Below are positions 1 to 6,271 of a DNA stretch of 13,371 nucleotides, one piece after another. The stretch spans positions 1 to 13,371 of the forward strand of contig CAZECM010000081.1 in NCBI GenBank assembly GCA_964510785.1. The letters are read 5' to 3'. The position numbers and the translations under genes were made by a program. The notes under the pieces were generated by a model that saw only the letters and a program-made list of their open reading frames with translations, did not search any database and had not been told where the DNA came from. The stretch is from JAAYZM01 sp964510785. GTDB taxonomy: Bacteria > Actinomycetota > Actinomycetes > Actinomycetales > Cellulomonadaceae. The first letter of the stretch is position 1. The number at the start of each line of letters is the position of its first letter.

Positions 1-1
1 G

Positions 2-508
2 CTCGGCATGCTGCCGGGCATGGGGCAGATGCGCGACGCGATCGACAACTTCGACGAGCGCGAGGTCGACCGCATCGAAGCCATCGTGCGCTCGATGACC
101 CCCGCCGAGCGCCGCACCCCCAAGATCATCAACGGCTCGCGCCGCGCCCGCATCGCGAAGGGTTCGGGGACCACGACGACGGACGTCAACCAGCTCCTCG
201 ACCGCTTCGCCGGCGCCCAGCAGATGATGAAGCAGATGGCCAAGGGCGGTGGCATGCCCGGCATGGGGGCGATGCCGGGCATGGGCAAGAAGTCGCGCGG
301 ACGCCAGGCGCCCCCGCCCAAGTCGAAGAAGGGCAAGTCCGGCAACCCCGCCAAGCGCGCCGCCCAGGAGCGCGCCGCGCTCGAGCGGACCTCCGGGACC
401 GCCCCCGCGCCCGCGGGCAGCGCGTTCGGGCTCGGTCAGCCCGCGAAGTCGGACCAGCCCGCGGGCGGCGACATCGACCTCAGCGAGTTCGAGAAGTTCC
501 TGCGCTGA
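2..508 (+). CDS. ffh: Signal recognition particle protein Ffh, C-terminal part (5' truncated)
   Basis: Ffh is the SRP GTPase that binds 4.5S RNA and signal peptides of nascent membrane proteins and delivers the ribosome to FtsY. Only the C-terminal methionine-rich M domain is present; the NG GTPase domain lies upstream of the window. The frame opens with LGMLPGMGQM, followed by SMTPAERRTPKIINGSRRARIAKGSG, the conserved RNA-binding helix-turn-helix, and then DVNQLLDRFAGAQQMMKQM, all hallmark Ffh sequence. After a Gly/Met linker (GMPGMGAMPGMG) comes a Lys/Arg/Ala-rich tail of about 70 residues ending DIDLSEFEKFLR, longer than in E. coli Ffh and typical of actinobacteria. The stop codon overlaps the start of the next gene by one base (TGATG). 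The identification is very secure; only the missing 5' end limits the entry. Confidence 0.97.
   Translation, partial: LGMLPGMGQMRDAIDNFDEREVDRIEAIVRSMTPAERRTPKIINGSRRARIAKGSGTTTTDVNQLLDRFAGAQQMMKQMAKGGGMPGMGAMPGMGKKSRGRQAPPPKSKKGKSGNPAKRAAQERAALERTSGTAPAPAGSAFGLGQPAKSDQPAGGDIDLSEFEKFLR
253..283 (+). repeat. 12-bp inverted repeat inside ffh
   Basis: CATGCCCGGCAT (253-264) and ATGCCGGGCATG (272-283) are perfect reverse complements around a 7-base loop. They encode the two Gly-Met-Pro units of the Met-rich linker, so the repeat may simply reflect codon choice within a peptide repeat. It could form a stable hairpin in the ffh mRNA. Function unknown. Confidence 0.6.
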
Positions 509-1593
509 TGTCGCTCGAGCTGCGCGGTCGGATCGTGCTCGACGGCGAGCGAGAGGTGGACCGGGCGTGGGTGCTCGGGGACCGGCTCACGTTCGACCGG
601 CCCGCGCACGTCGACGGTGTGCTCGAGGGCTGGGTGCTCCCCGGGCTCGTCGACGTGCACTGCCACGTGGGCCTCGCGGCGGACGGCCCCGTGGACCGGC
701 CCACGGCCAGGGCGCAGGCGCTCGCGGACCGTGACTCCGGGGTGCTGCTCGTGCGCGACGCGGGCTCGCCGTCGGACACGGCCTGGGTGCACGACGACGA
801 CGCGCTGCCGCGGCTGTTGCGCTCCGGCTTTCACCTCGCCCGCCCCAAGCGCTACCTGCGCCACTACGGGCGCGAGCTCGCCGACCCTGCCGACCTGGCC
901 GTGGCCGTGACCGAGGAGGCCGCGCGCGGCGACGGCTGGATCAAGCTCGTCGCGGACTGGATCGACCGGGACCTCGGGGCCGACGGCGACCTGCGGCCGC
1001 TGTGGACAGACGCGCAGCTCGCCGAGGGGATCGCCGCCGCCCATGCCGCGGGCGCGCGAGTCACGGCGCACGCGTTCTCGACCGAGTCGCTCCCGGGGCT
1101 CCTCGCGGCTGGCATCGACTGCATCGAGCACGGCACGGGGCTGAGCCCCGACCTGATCGACGTCGTGGTCGAGCGCGGCATCCCCGTCACGCCCACGCTG
1201 CTGCAGATCGGCCAGTTCGACCAGATCGCGGCGCAGGGCGAGGCGAAGTTCCCCGTGTTCGCCGCCCGGATGCGTGCGCTGCACGAGCGCCGCTACACGC
1301 AGGTGCGCGAGCTCTTCGAGGCCGGTGTGCAGCTCCTCGTCGGCACGGACGCCGGCGGCACGATCGAGCACGGCCAGATCGCCGCCGAGTGCGTCGAGCT
1401 GGTGCGTGCCGGGGTCCCGGCGCCCGCCGTCGTCGCCGCCGCGAGCTGGCGGACGCGCGACTACCTCGGGTTCGGGTCCATCGCCGAAGGGGCTCCCGCG
1501 GACGTCGTCGTCTACGCCGCCGACCCCAGGGAAGACATCACAGCCCTCGCCGCGCCGTCGGCCGTCGTGCTGCGGGGCACGGTCACCGGTTGA
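508..1593 (+). CDS. Metal-dependent amidohydrolase family protein (imidazolonepropionase/prolidase-like)
   Basis: This 361-residue protein belongs to the amidohydrolase superfamily of TIM-barrel hydrolases that use one or two divalent metals to cleave amide or related bonds. The N-terminal small beta domain leads into LPGLVDVHCHVG, with metal ligands H51 and H53. K146 in WIKLVADW may be the carboxylated bridging lysine. H188 (THAFS), H208 (IEHGTG) and D281 (VGTDAGG) complete the expected ligand set. A C-terminal beta segment (GSIAEGAPADVVVYAADP) returns to the small domain, as in imidazolonepropionase-like members. All active-site positions are present, so it should be an active enzyme, but the substrate cannot be read from sequence. 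The ATG at 508 overlaps the ffh stop, implying translational coupling. Placement between ffh and rpsP is common in actinobacteria. Confidence 0.9.
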   Translation: MSLELRGRIVLDGEREVDRAWVLGDRLTFDRPAHVDGVLEGWVLPGLVDVHCHVGLAADGPVDRPTARAQALADRDSGVLLVRDAGSPSDTAWVHDDDALPRLLRSGFHLARPKRYLRHYGRELADPADLAVAVTEEAARGDGWIKLVADWIDRDLGADGDLRPLWTDAQLAEGIAAAHAAGARVTAHAFSTESLPGLLAAGIDCIEHGTGLSPDLIDVVVERGIPVTPTLLQIGQFDQIAAQGEAKFPVFAARMRALHERRYTQVRELFEAGVQLLVGTDAGGTIEHGQIAAECVELVRAGVPAPAVVAAASWRTRDYLGFGSIAEGAPADVVVYAADPREDITALAAPSAVVLRGTVTG

Positions 1594-1609
1594 CCCCGGT
1601 GGCGACGTG

Positions 1610-1639
1610 TTGGGGGAGCGGCCCCGGATCTGGCAGAAT
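1610..1639 (+). promoter_or_regulatory. Putative rpsP promoter
   Basis: TTGGGG (1610-1615) and CAGAAT (1634-1639) are spaced by 18 bases and resemble housekeeping -35 and -10 boxes. The -10 sits in TGGCAGAAT, which is nearly repeated as TGGCAAACT before rplS. It lies 129 bases ahead of the rpsP start. Predicted by eye only; the -35 is weak. Confidence 0.5.
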
Positions 1640-1657
1640 GCTCGGCTGTACCCGGAC

Positions 1658-1680
1658 CCGGCGGACCCTCTAGCCGCCGG
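1658..1680 (+). promoter_or_regulatory. Hairpin in the rpsP 5' leader
   Basis: CCGGCGG (1658-1664) pairs perfectly with CCGCCGG (1674-1680) around the 9-base loop ACCCTCTAG. If transcription starts about seven bases after the proposed -10 box, the hairpin begins roughly 12 bases into the mRNA. Downstream to the GTG at 1768 I see only the ribosome-binding site and no other strong structure. It may be a stability or regulatory element; in this GC-rich DNA a 7-bp stem is suggestive only. Confidence 0.4.
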
Positions 1681-1767
1681 ACTCCGCGTCAACCGGCCCG
1701 GCCGACACCCATCCCCACGGGACCGTCCGGCATGGCCACCCTCACATACCCAGGAGAGACCACCACT

Positions 1768-2235
1768 GTGGCAACCAAGATTCGTCTGAAGCGGCTCGGC
1801 AAGATCCACGCGCCGTACTACCGCGTCGTCGTCGCCGACTCGCGCACCAAGCGTGACGGTCGCGTGATCGAGGAGATCGGCAAGTACCACCCGACCGAGG
1901 AGCCCTCGCTCATCGAGATCGTCTCGGAGCGGGCGCAGTACTGGCTCGGTGTCGGCGCACAGCCGACCGAGCAGGTGCTCGCGCTGCTCAAGGTCACGGG
2001 TGACTGGCAGAAGTTCAAGGGCCTGCCGGGTGCCGAAGGCACCTTGCGCACCAAGGGCGACAAGGTCGACGCCGCGGACGCCATCAAGGCTGCCTCCGAC
2101 GCGGCCGAGAAGGTCAAGGCCAAGGCCGCCGAGAAGAAGGCCGCCGACGAGGCGCCAGCAGTCGAGGCGCCCGCCGAGGAGCCCGTTGTCGACGCCGCTG
2201 CCGAGGAGACGCCCGCGCAGGACGAGCAGGCCTGA
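1768..2235 (+). CDS. rpsP: 30S ribosomal protein S16 (bS16)
   Basis: S16 is a primary 16S rRNA-binding protein of the small-subunit body. Residues 1-90 hold the conserved fold: ATKIRLKRLGKIHAPYYRVVVADSRTKRDGR, EEIGKYHP and the GAQPTEQVLALLKVTGDW segment. The start is a GTG at 1768, chosen because the family begins M-A-x-K-I-R-L and AGGAGA (1752-1757) sits at good Shine-Dalgarno distance; an upstream in-frame ATG at 1732 would add 12 unrelated residues. The protein has 155 residues, against about 80-90 for classical S16, because of an Ala/Lys/Glu/Pro tail from about residue 100 (EKVKAKAAEKK, then EAPAEEPVVDAAAEETPAQDEQA). The tail is low-complexity, probably disordered, and commonly present in actinobacterial S16. 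The gene ends in a TGATG overlap with the KH gene. Confidence 0.98.
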   Translation: MATKIRLKRLGKIHAPYYRVVVADSRTKRDGRVIEEIGKYHPTEEPSLIEIVSERAQYWLGVGAQPTEQVLALLKVTGDWQKFKGLPGAEGTLRTKGDKVDAADAIKAASDAAEKVKAKAAEKKAADEAPAVEAPAEEPVVDAAAEETPAQDEQA

Positions 2236-2474
2236 TGCTCGCCGACGCGCTCGAGCACCTGGTCCGCGGCATCGTGGACCACCCGGACGACGTCCAGGTG
2301 GAGTCCCGCACGCTGCGCCGCGGGGAGCTCCTCGAGGTCCAGGTGCATCCGGACGATCTCGGCCGCGTGATCGGCCGTGGTGGTCGCACCGCCCGGGCGC
2401 TGCGCACCGTCATCTCCGCGCTGTCGCCCCAGGGCTCCGTGCGCGTCGACGTGCTCAACGTCGACGGCCGCTGA
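2235..2474 (+). CDS. khpA: Small KH-domain RNA-binding protein (KhpA type)
   Basis: This 79-residue single-KH protein carries the diagnostic GXXG loop as GRGG (residues 47-50) in HPDDLGRVIGRGGRTARALRTVI, preceded by the beta strand ELLEVQVHP. The family (formerly YlqC/UPF0109) lies between rpsP and rimM in many Gram-positive bacteria. In firmicutes KhpA pairs with KhpB/EloR and binds RNA globally, affecting cell elongation and division. Whether it has the same role here is inference. Its ATG overlaps the rpsP stop by one base, so the two are probably translationally coupled. A very stable hairpin starts 17 bases after its stop. Confidence 0.93.
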   Translation: MLADALEHLVRGIVDHPDDVQVESRTLRRGELLEVQVHPDDLGRVIGRGGRTARALRTVISALSPQGSVRVDVLNVDGR

Positions 2475-2490
2475 ACCCGGCGCGCGCCAC

Positions 2491-2530
2491 GGGCGAGGCC
2501 CGGTCCCTATCCTGGGACCGGGCCTCGCCC
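2491..2530 (+). terminator. Perfect 17-bp hairpin between the KH gene and rimM (terminator or attenuator-like)
   Basis: GGGCGAGGCCCGGTCCC (2491-2507) and GGGACCGGGCCTCGCCC (2514-2530) are exact reverse complements around the six-base loop TATCCT. The pairing can extend past one bulged C to ACG/CGT. No U tract follows, so it resembles the U-poor (I-shaped) terminators of actinobacteria. It lies after rpsP-khpA and 33 bases before the rimM start. It may end or reduce transcription, protect the upstream mRNA 3' end, or mark an RNA processing site. The structure is certain from sequence; the function is inferred. Confidence 0.7.
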
Positions 2531-2563
2531 CGTCTCACCCCAACCCTCGAACCTGGAGCCGCC

Positions 2564-3103
2564 GTGGAACTCGTCGTCGCCCGCATCGCGCGAGCGCACG
2601 GACTGCGTGGGGAGGTCGTGCTCGACGTGCGCACCGACGCCCCCGAGCGGCGCCTCACCCCGGGAGCCGTGCTGCGCACGAACCCGGCCGACGCCGGCCC
2701 CCTCAAGGTGGTCGCCACGCGTGAGCACTCCGGCCAGCTCCTCGCGACGTTCGCCCAGGCCACCGACCGCAGTGCGGCCGAGGCGCTGCGCGGCACCGAG
2801 CTCGTCGTCGAGGTCGACGTGAGCGACGAGTCCGACGCTTGGTACCCCCACGAGATCGCGGGTCTCGAGGCCCGCCGGACCGACGGCACGGTCCTCGGCG
2901 AGATCGAGGGAGTCGAGCACCTCCCGGCTCAGGACGCCCTCGTGCTGCGCGAGCTGGGCGGGGAGCGCACGCTCGTGCCGTTCATCGAGGCGTTCGTGCC
3001 CGAGGTCGACGTCGCGGGCGGCTTCGTCGTCCTCGACCCGCCGGGCGGGCTGCTCGCGGCCGACGCCGAGCACCTCGAGGTCGCGGCGCCCGAGGAGGAC
3101 TGA
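2564..3103 (+). CDS. rimM: 16S rRNA processing protein RimM
   Basis: RimM is a ribosome-maturation factor that binds the assembling 30S head (via S19) and is needed for efficient 16S rRNA processing. The 179-residue product opens with the family signature VARIARAHGLRGEVVLDVRTD (residues 5-25), the RimM N-terminal barrel. The PRC-barrel domain begins near residue 92 (AWYPHEIAGLEARRTDGTVLGEIEGVEHLPAQDALVLR). The protein ends with LVPFIEAFVPEVDVAGGFVVLDPPGGLL. The start is a GTG at 2564 with GGAG at 2555-2558; the frame stays open far upstream, but homology begins exactly here and the big hairpin lies just before it. One base separates its stop from the trmD start. Confidence 0.96.
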   Translation: MELVVARIARAHGLRGEVVLDVRTDAPERRLTPGAVLRTNPADAGPLKVVATREHSGQLLATFAQATDRSAAEALRGTELVVEVDVSDESDAWYPHEIAGLEARRTDGTVLGEIEGVEHLPAQDALVLRELGGERTLVPFIEAFVPEVDVAGGFVVLDPPGGLLAADAEHLEVAAPEED

Positions 3104-3104
3104 C

Positions 3105-3887
3105 GTGCGCATCGACGTCCTGACGATCTTCCCGGAGTACCTCGCGCCCCTCGAGCTGTCGCTCATCGGCAAGTCACGCCAGTCGGGGCTCGTCGACGTC
3201 CGGGTCGCGGACCTGCGCGACTGGGCCACCGACCGTCACCGCACCGTCGACGACACGCCCTTCGGCGGCGGTGCCGGGATGGTCATGCGCCCCGACGTGT
3301 GGGGCACGGCGCTCGACGCGACGCTCGTGCCCGGTTCGCACCTGCTCGTCCCGACCCCCGCGGGCACGCCGCTCACCCAGGGGCTCGTCGGCGAGCTCGC
3401 GCGCGCCGAGCACCTCGTCCTCGCGTGCGGACGCTACGAGGGGATCGACGCGCGCGTCGCGGAGCACTACGCGGCGCGCGGGGACGTCACCGTGACGGAG
3501 TTCTCCATCGGGGACTACGTGCTCAACGGGGGAGAGGTCGCGGCGCTCGTGCTCGTCGAGGCCGTCGTCCGGCTCCTGCCCGGGGTGATCGGCAACCCGG
3601 AGTCGCTCGCCGAGGAGTCCCACGGCGCGGACGGGCTGCTCGAGTACCCCGTCTACACCAAGCCGCCTTCGTGGGCCGGGCGTGACGTCCCCGACGTGCT
3701 GCTGAGCGGGCACCACGCGAAGATCGCCCGGTGGCGGCGTGACGAGGCGCTGCGACGCACTGCGGAGCGCCGGCCCGACCTGCTCGAGCGGCTCACGGCG
3801 GACGAGGTCGACGACGGGGACGCCGACGTGCTCGGCCCGCTCGGCTGGCGGGTCACCCCTGAGGGGCCCCGGCGCGCACGGTCCTAG
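3105..3887 (+). CDS. trmD: tRNA (guanine-N1-)-methyltransferase TrmD
   Basis: TrmD transfers a methyl group from SAM to N1 of G37 in tRNAs with G36, preventing +1 frameshifting. It is a SPOUT enzyme with a trefoil knot and acts as a dimer. The 260-residue protein starts MRIDVLTIFPEY. It carries RTVDDTPFGGGAGMVM (residues 46-61), the knot motifs LACGRYEGID (106-115) and SIGDYVLNGGE (134-144), GVIGNPES (160-167), YTKPPSW (184-190) and LLSGHHAKIARWRR (199-212), so it is complete. The GTG start at 3105 has GAGGAGG inside the 3' end of rimM as ribosome-binding site, indicating coupled translation. The C-terminal 25 residues are less conserved. No terminator-like hairpin is apparent before the rplS promoter. 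Confidence 0.98.
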   Translation: MRIDVLTIFPEYLAPLELSLIGKSRQSGLVDVRVADLRDWATDRHRTVDDTPFGGGAGMVMRPDVWGTALDATLVPGSHLLVPTPAGTPLTQGLVGELARAEHLVLACGRYEGIDARVAEHYAARGDVTVTEFSIGDYVLNGGEVAALVLVEAVVRLLPGVIGNPESLAEESHGADGLLEYPVYTKPPSWAGRDVPDVLLSGHHAKIARWRRDEALRRTAERRPDLLERLTADEVDDGDADVLGPLGWRVTPEGPRRARS

Positions 3888-3916
3888 GCAGGATTCGGCG
3901 TCGGACCTCCGCGTGT

Positions 3917-3924
3917 GGCAAACT
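3917..3924 (+). promoter_or_regulatory. Putative extended -10 element of the rplS promoter
   Basis: GGCAAACT, within TGGCAAACTTG, closely resembles TGGCAGAAT upstream of rpsP and fits an extended -10 box (TGG plus CAAACT). No good TTGACA-like -35 is visible. A transcript would start near 3930-3933, right at the 5' arm of the leader stem described next. Inferred by comparison of the two sites in this window. Confidence 0.45.
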
Positions 3925-3925
3925 T

Positions 3926-4058
3926 GTGCGCTGGTGCCCGGCCGGTGACGACTCTGCCTCAGGGGAGTCGGCCTCGAGGCCGCGGACACCACGATCCAGA
4001 CCACCAGGGCGCACCTGCGCCGCTGATCACGTGCCTGACCTGAGGCAGCGCGGGGAAG
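3926..4058 (+). promoter_or_regulatory. Candidate structured rplS (L19) leader RNA
   Basis: Several nested pairings are possible. The outer stem pairs GTGCGCTGGTG (3926-3936) with CACCAG and CGCAC (4002-4007 and 4010-4014) across a GG bulge. Inside, CGACTC (3949-3954) pairs with GAGTCG (3965-3970) to leave the loop TGCCTCAGGG, and CGGCC (3969-3973) pairs with GGCCG (3978-3982) over a TCGA loop. The first loop is complementary over nine bases (TGCCTCAGG, 3955-3963) to CCTGAGGCA (4039-4047), four bases before the Shine-Dalgarno sequence GGGGA (4052-4056). The same AGGCA can instead pair with TGCCT at 4032-4036. This layout suits a pseudoknotted autoregulatory r-protein leader. Complementarity is seen directly; function is inferred. 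Confidence 0.45.
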
Positions 4059-4066
4059 TGACTGAC

Positions 4067-4426
4067 ATGAACACGCTCGACTCGGTCGACGCAGCATCGC
4101 TGCGCTCCGACATCCCGCCCTTCCGTTCCGGAGACACGCTCAAGGTCAACGTCAAGGTCGTCGAGGGTACGCGTTCGCGTATCCAGGCGTTCCAGGGCGT
4201 CGTGATCGCGCGCAACGGTGCCGGGGTGCGCGAGACCTTCACGATCCGCAAGATCTCGTTCGGCGTGGGCGTCGAGCGAACCTTCCCCGTGCACTCCCCG
4301 TCGCTCGACACGATCGAGGTCATCACCCGTGGTGACGTCCGCCGCGCGAAGCTGTACTACCTGCGCGCGCTGCGAGGCAAGAAGGCGAAGATCAAGGAGA
4401 AGCGCGACGCGCTTCCCGCCAAGTAG
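4067..4426 (+). CDS. rplS: 50S ribosomal protein L19 (bL19)
   Basis: L19 sits at the subunit interface of the large subunit and contributes to bridges with 16S rRNA. The 119-residue product matches the family throughout: IPPFRSGDTLKVNVKVVEGTRSRIQAFQGVVIARNG (residues 16-51), ETFTIRKISFGVGVERTFPVHSP (56-78) and RGDVRRAKLYYLRALRGKKAKIKEKR (88-113). The start is the ATG at 4067, with GGGGA at 4052-4056. A GTG at 4058 in the same frame would overlap the ribosome-binding site and is less likely. It has its own promoter and a 130-140 base leader, separating it transcriptionally from trmD. Confidence 0.98.
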   Translation: MNTLDSVDAASLRSDIPPFRSGDTLKVNVKVVEGTRSRIQAFQGVVIARNGAGVRETFTIRKISFGVGVERTFPVHSPSLDTIEVITRGDVRRAKLYYLRALRGKKAKIKEKRDALPAK

Positions 4427-4485
4427 GTTGCGGGGGGCGGGGTGGCCTTCGCGCAGCGATGGCGATGCAGTGGCACGGTGATCGC

Positions 4486-5226
4486 GTGAGCGAGGCCGCT
4501 GAGCCCGACGTCGGTGAGCACCGGTCGGTCTCGCGCCGTCGCGGTGCCCTCTCCGCGCTCAAGGAGACCGCCGTCATCGTCGTGACGGCGCTCGCCCTCT
4601 CGTTCCTCATCAAGACGTTCCTCGTCCAGCCGTTCTTCATCCCGAGCGAGTCGATGGGCGACACGCTGCTCGTGGGCGACCGCGTGCTCGTGACGAAGTT
4701 CGCCCCCGGGCCGCTCGACGTGCACCGCGGCGACGTCGTCGTGTTCAAGGACCCGGGCGGCTGGCTCGGTCCCTCGTTCGACGAACCGGCGAACCCGGTC
4801 GCGGAGCTCCTGCACAACGTCGGCGTCTTCGTCGGGCTCGTCCCGGCGGACGCCGGTGAGCACCTCATCAAGCGCGTCATCGGGGTCGAGGGCGACGTCG
4901 TGGAGTGCTGTGACGACGAGGGACGTGTCATCGTCAACGGGGTCGCGATCGACGAGCCGTATCTCGCCGACGGCGCGATCCCGAGCGAGCTCGACTTCGC
5001 CACGACCGTCCCGGCGAACAGCCTGTGGGTCATGGGTGACAACCGGCAACGTTCCGAGGACTCGCGCTACCACCCCGGCAACCCCGGCGGGGGCTCGGTC
5101 CCGGTGGCGAACGTCGTCGGCGTGGCTTTCGTCAAGATCTGGCCGGTGAGCCGCTGGTCGACGATGCGCAACCCGGGTGCCACCTTCGCCGACGTCCCCG
5201 AGCCGACGGACGCCGCGGGGCGCTGA
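4486..5226 (+). CDS. lepB: Signal peptidase I (type I, membrane-bound)
   Basis: Signal peptidase I cleaves signal peptides from secreted proteins on the outer face of the membrane using a Ser-Lys dyad. A basic cytoplasmic N-terminus (SRRRGALSALKE) precedes one membrane segment (about residues 28-47, AVIVVTALALSFLIKTFLV). Catalytic Ser56 lies in IPSESMGDTLLVGDRVLV, catalytic Lys129 in HLIKRVIG, and the family motif GDNR with SEDSR at 184-194. An insertion between the Ser and Lys boxes (about residues 91-124) is usual in actinobacterial enzymes. I chose the GTG at 4486 because GGTGA precedes it; an in-frame ATG at 4459 would add nine residues but has no good ribosome-binding site. The stop overlaps the rnhB start (TGATG). 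Confidence 0.95.
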   Translation: MSEAAEPDVGEHRSVSRRRGALSALKETAVIVVTALALSFLIKTFLVQPFFIPSESMGDTLLVGDRVLVTKFAPGPLDVHRGDVVVFKDPGGWLGPSFDEPANPVAELLHNVGVFVGLVPADAGEHLIKRVIGVEGDVVECCDDEGRVIVNGVAIDEPYLADGAIPSELDFATTVPANSLWVMGDNRQRSEDSRYHPGNPGGGSVPVANVVGVAFVKIWPVSRWSTMRNPGATFADVPEPTDAAGR

Positions 5227-5927
5227 TGGCCACCGAGCGTCCCAGCCTGCGCCTCGAGCGCGTGCTGCTGCGCGACGGTGCCCGGGTGCTCGTCGGGATG
5301 GACGAGGTGGGTCGCGGCGCCCTCGCCGGACCCGTGAGCGTCGGGGCGGTCGCGCTCGACCTGCAGACCCGTTCCGGACCGCGCGGCGTCGCGGACTCCA
5401 AGCTCCTCACCGCCCGCGCGCGCACGGCGCTCCTCCCGGCGCTCAGCACGTGGGGGCTGGCCCGCGCCGTCGGCCACGCGAGCCCCGCGGAGATCGACGA
5501 GCTCGGCATCATCGGTGCGTTGCGCATCGCGGGGACACGTGCCCTGGCCGCCGTCGGGGACCAGGTGGGGGTGGTCGACGTCGTCGTCCTCGACGGCACG
5601 CACGACTGGCTCACGGGGCCGGCGCCGGACCTCTTCTCGAGCGTCGAGGACGACGTCGCGAGCCGCCCGCGCGTCGTCACGAAGGCCCGGGCCGACCGCT
5701 CGTGCGCCTCGGTCGCCGCGGCGAGCGTGCTGGCCAAGTGCGAGCGGGACGCCCTCATGGTCGCGCTGCACGGCGAGCACCCGCAGTACGCGTGGGAGCA
5801 GAACAAGGGTTACGGCGCGCCGGAGCACCTCGCCGCGCTCGCCGCCCACGGACCGTCGCCCCAGCACCGCAGGTCGTGGCGCCTGCCCGGTGTCGGCGTC
5901 CCTGCCGGGGCGCGGGATGGAGGATGA
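5226..5927 (+). CDS. rnhB: Ribonuclease HII
   Basis: RNase HII removes ribonucleotides embedded in DNA and RNA of RNA-DNA hybrids by metal-dependent cleavage. The 233-residue protein has the signature GMDEVGRGALAGPV (acidic residues D26 and E27), ADSKLL (57-61), VLDG with D123, and KARADRSCASVAAASVLAKCERD (153-175), which supplies the remaining acidic positions (D157 and D175). NKGYGAPEHLAAL followed by GPSPQHRRSW forms the conserved C-terminal substrate-binding segment. The catalytic set is intact. The ATG at 5226 overlaps the lepB stop, so translation is probably coupled; the 3' end carries the GGAGGA ribosome-binding site (5919-5924) for the next gene. Confidence 0.97.
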   Translation: MATERPSLRLERVLLRDGARVLVGMDEVGRGALAGPVSVGAVALDLQTRSGPRGVADSKLLTARARTALLPALSTWGLARAVGHASPAEIDELGIIGALRIAGTRALAAVGDQVGVVDVVVLDGTHDWLTGPAPDLFSSVEDDVASRPRVVTKARADRSCASVAAASVLAKCERDALMVALHGEHPQYAWEQNKGYGAPEHLAALAAHGPSPQHRRSWRLPGVGVPAGARDGG

Positions 5928-5934
5928 TGGGGGC

Positions 5935-6258
5935 ATGAGCGCGGAGGACCTCGAGAACTACGAGACGGAGATGGAGCTCGCGCTGTACCGCGAGTACCGC
6001 GACGTCGTCGGCCTGTTCAGCTACGTCGTGGAGACCGAGCGCCGGTTCTACCTCGCGAACAACGTCGATCTGCAGGTGCGCTCCGCGGCGGGCGAGGTCT
6101 ACTTCGAGCTGACCCTCACGGACGCGTGGGTGTGGGACGTCTACCGCTCGGCGCGCTTCGTCAAGACGGTGCGCGTCGTGACGTTCAAGGACGTCAACGT
6201 CGAGGAGCTCGCCAAGGCGGAGCTCGACCTCGGCGACCAGGCGGGCTTCCGGTCCTGA
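5935..6258 (+). CDS. DUF2469 family protein
   Basis: A 107-residue protein of the actinobacterial DUF2469 family, recognised from MSAEDLENYETEMELALYREYRDVV, followed by FSYVVETERRFYLAN and a beta-rich half (VYFELTLTDAWVWDVYRSARFVKTVRVVTFKDVNVEEL). It has no signal peptide or membrane segment and no motif that reveals an activity. It nearly always follows rnhB in actinobacteria, and here the gap is seven bases with the ribosome-binding site inside rnhB. That suggests co-expression but does not define a role. The start at 5935 has GGAGGA ten bases upstream. Its stop is 13 bases from the stop of the convergent methyltransferase gene, and no terminator hairpin lies in that gap. Confidence 0.9.
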   Translation: MSAEDLENYETEMELALYREYRDVVGLFSYVVETERRFYLANNVDLQVRSAAGEVYFELTLTDAWVWDVYRSARFVKTVRVVTFKDVNVEELAKAELDLGDQAGFRS

Positions 6259-6271
6259 CGGTCGCGCGGGC

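Noticed and set aside
436..1890. A 484-codon minus-strand frame opposite the amidohydrolase and rpsP start
   Set aside because: Opposes well-supported genes and their leader, with no family resemblance.
2508..2513. TATCCT in the hairpin loop as the -10 box of a rimM promoter
   Set aside because: No -35-like hexamer lies 16-19 bases upstream; retained only as a possibility within the hairpin finding.
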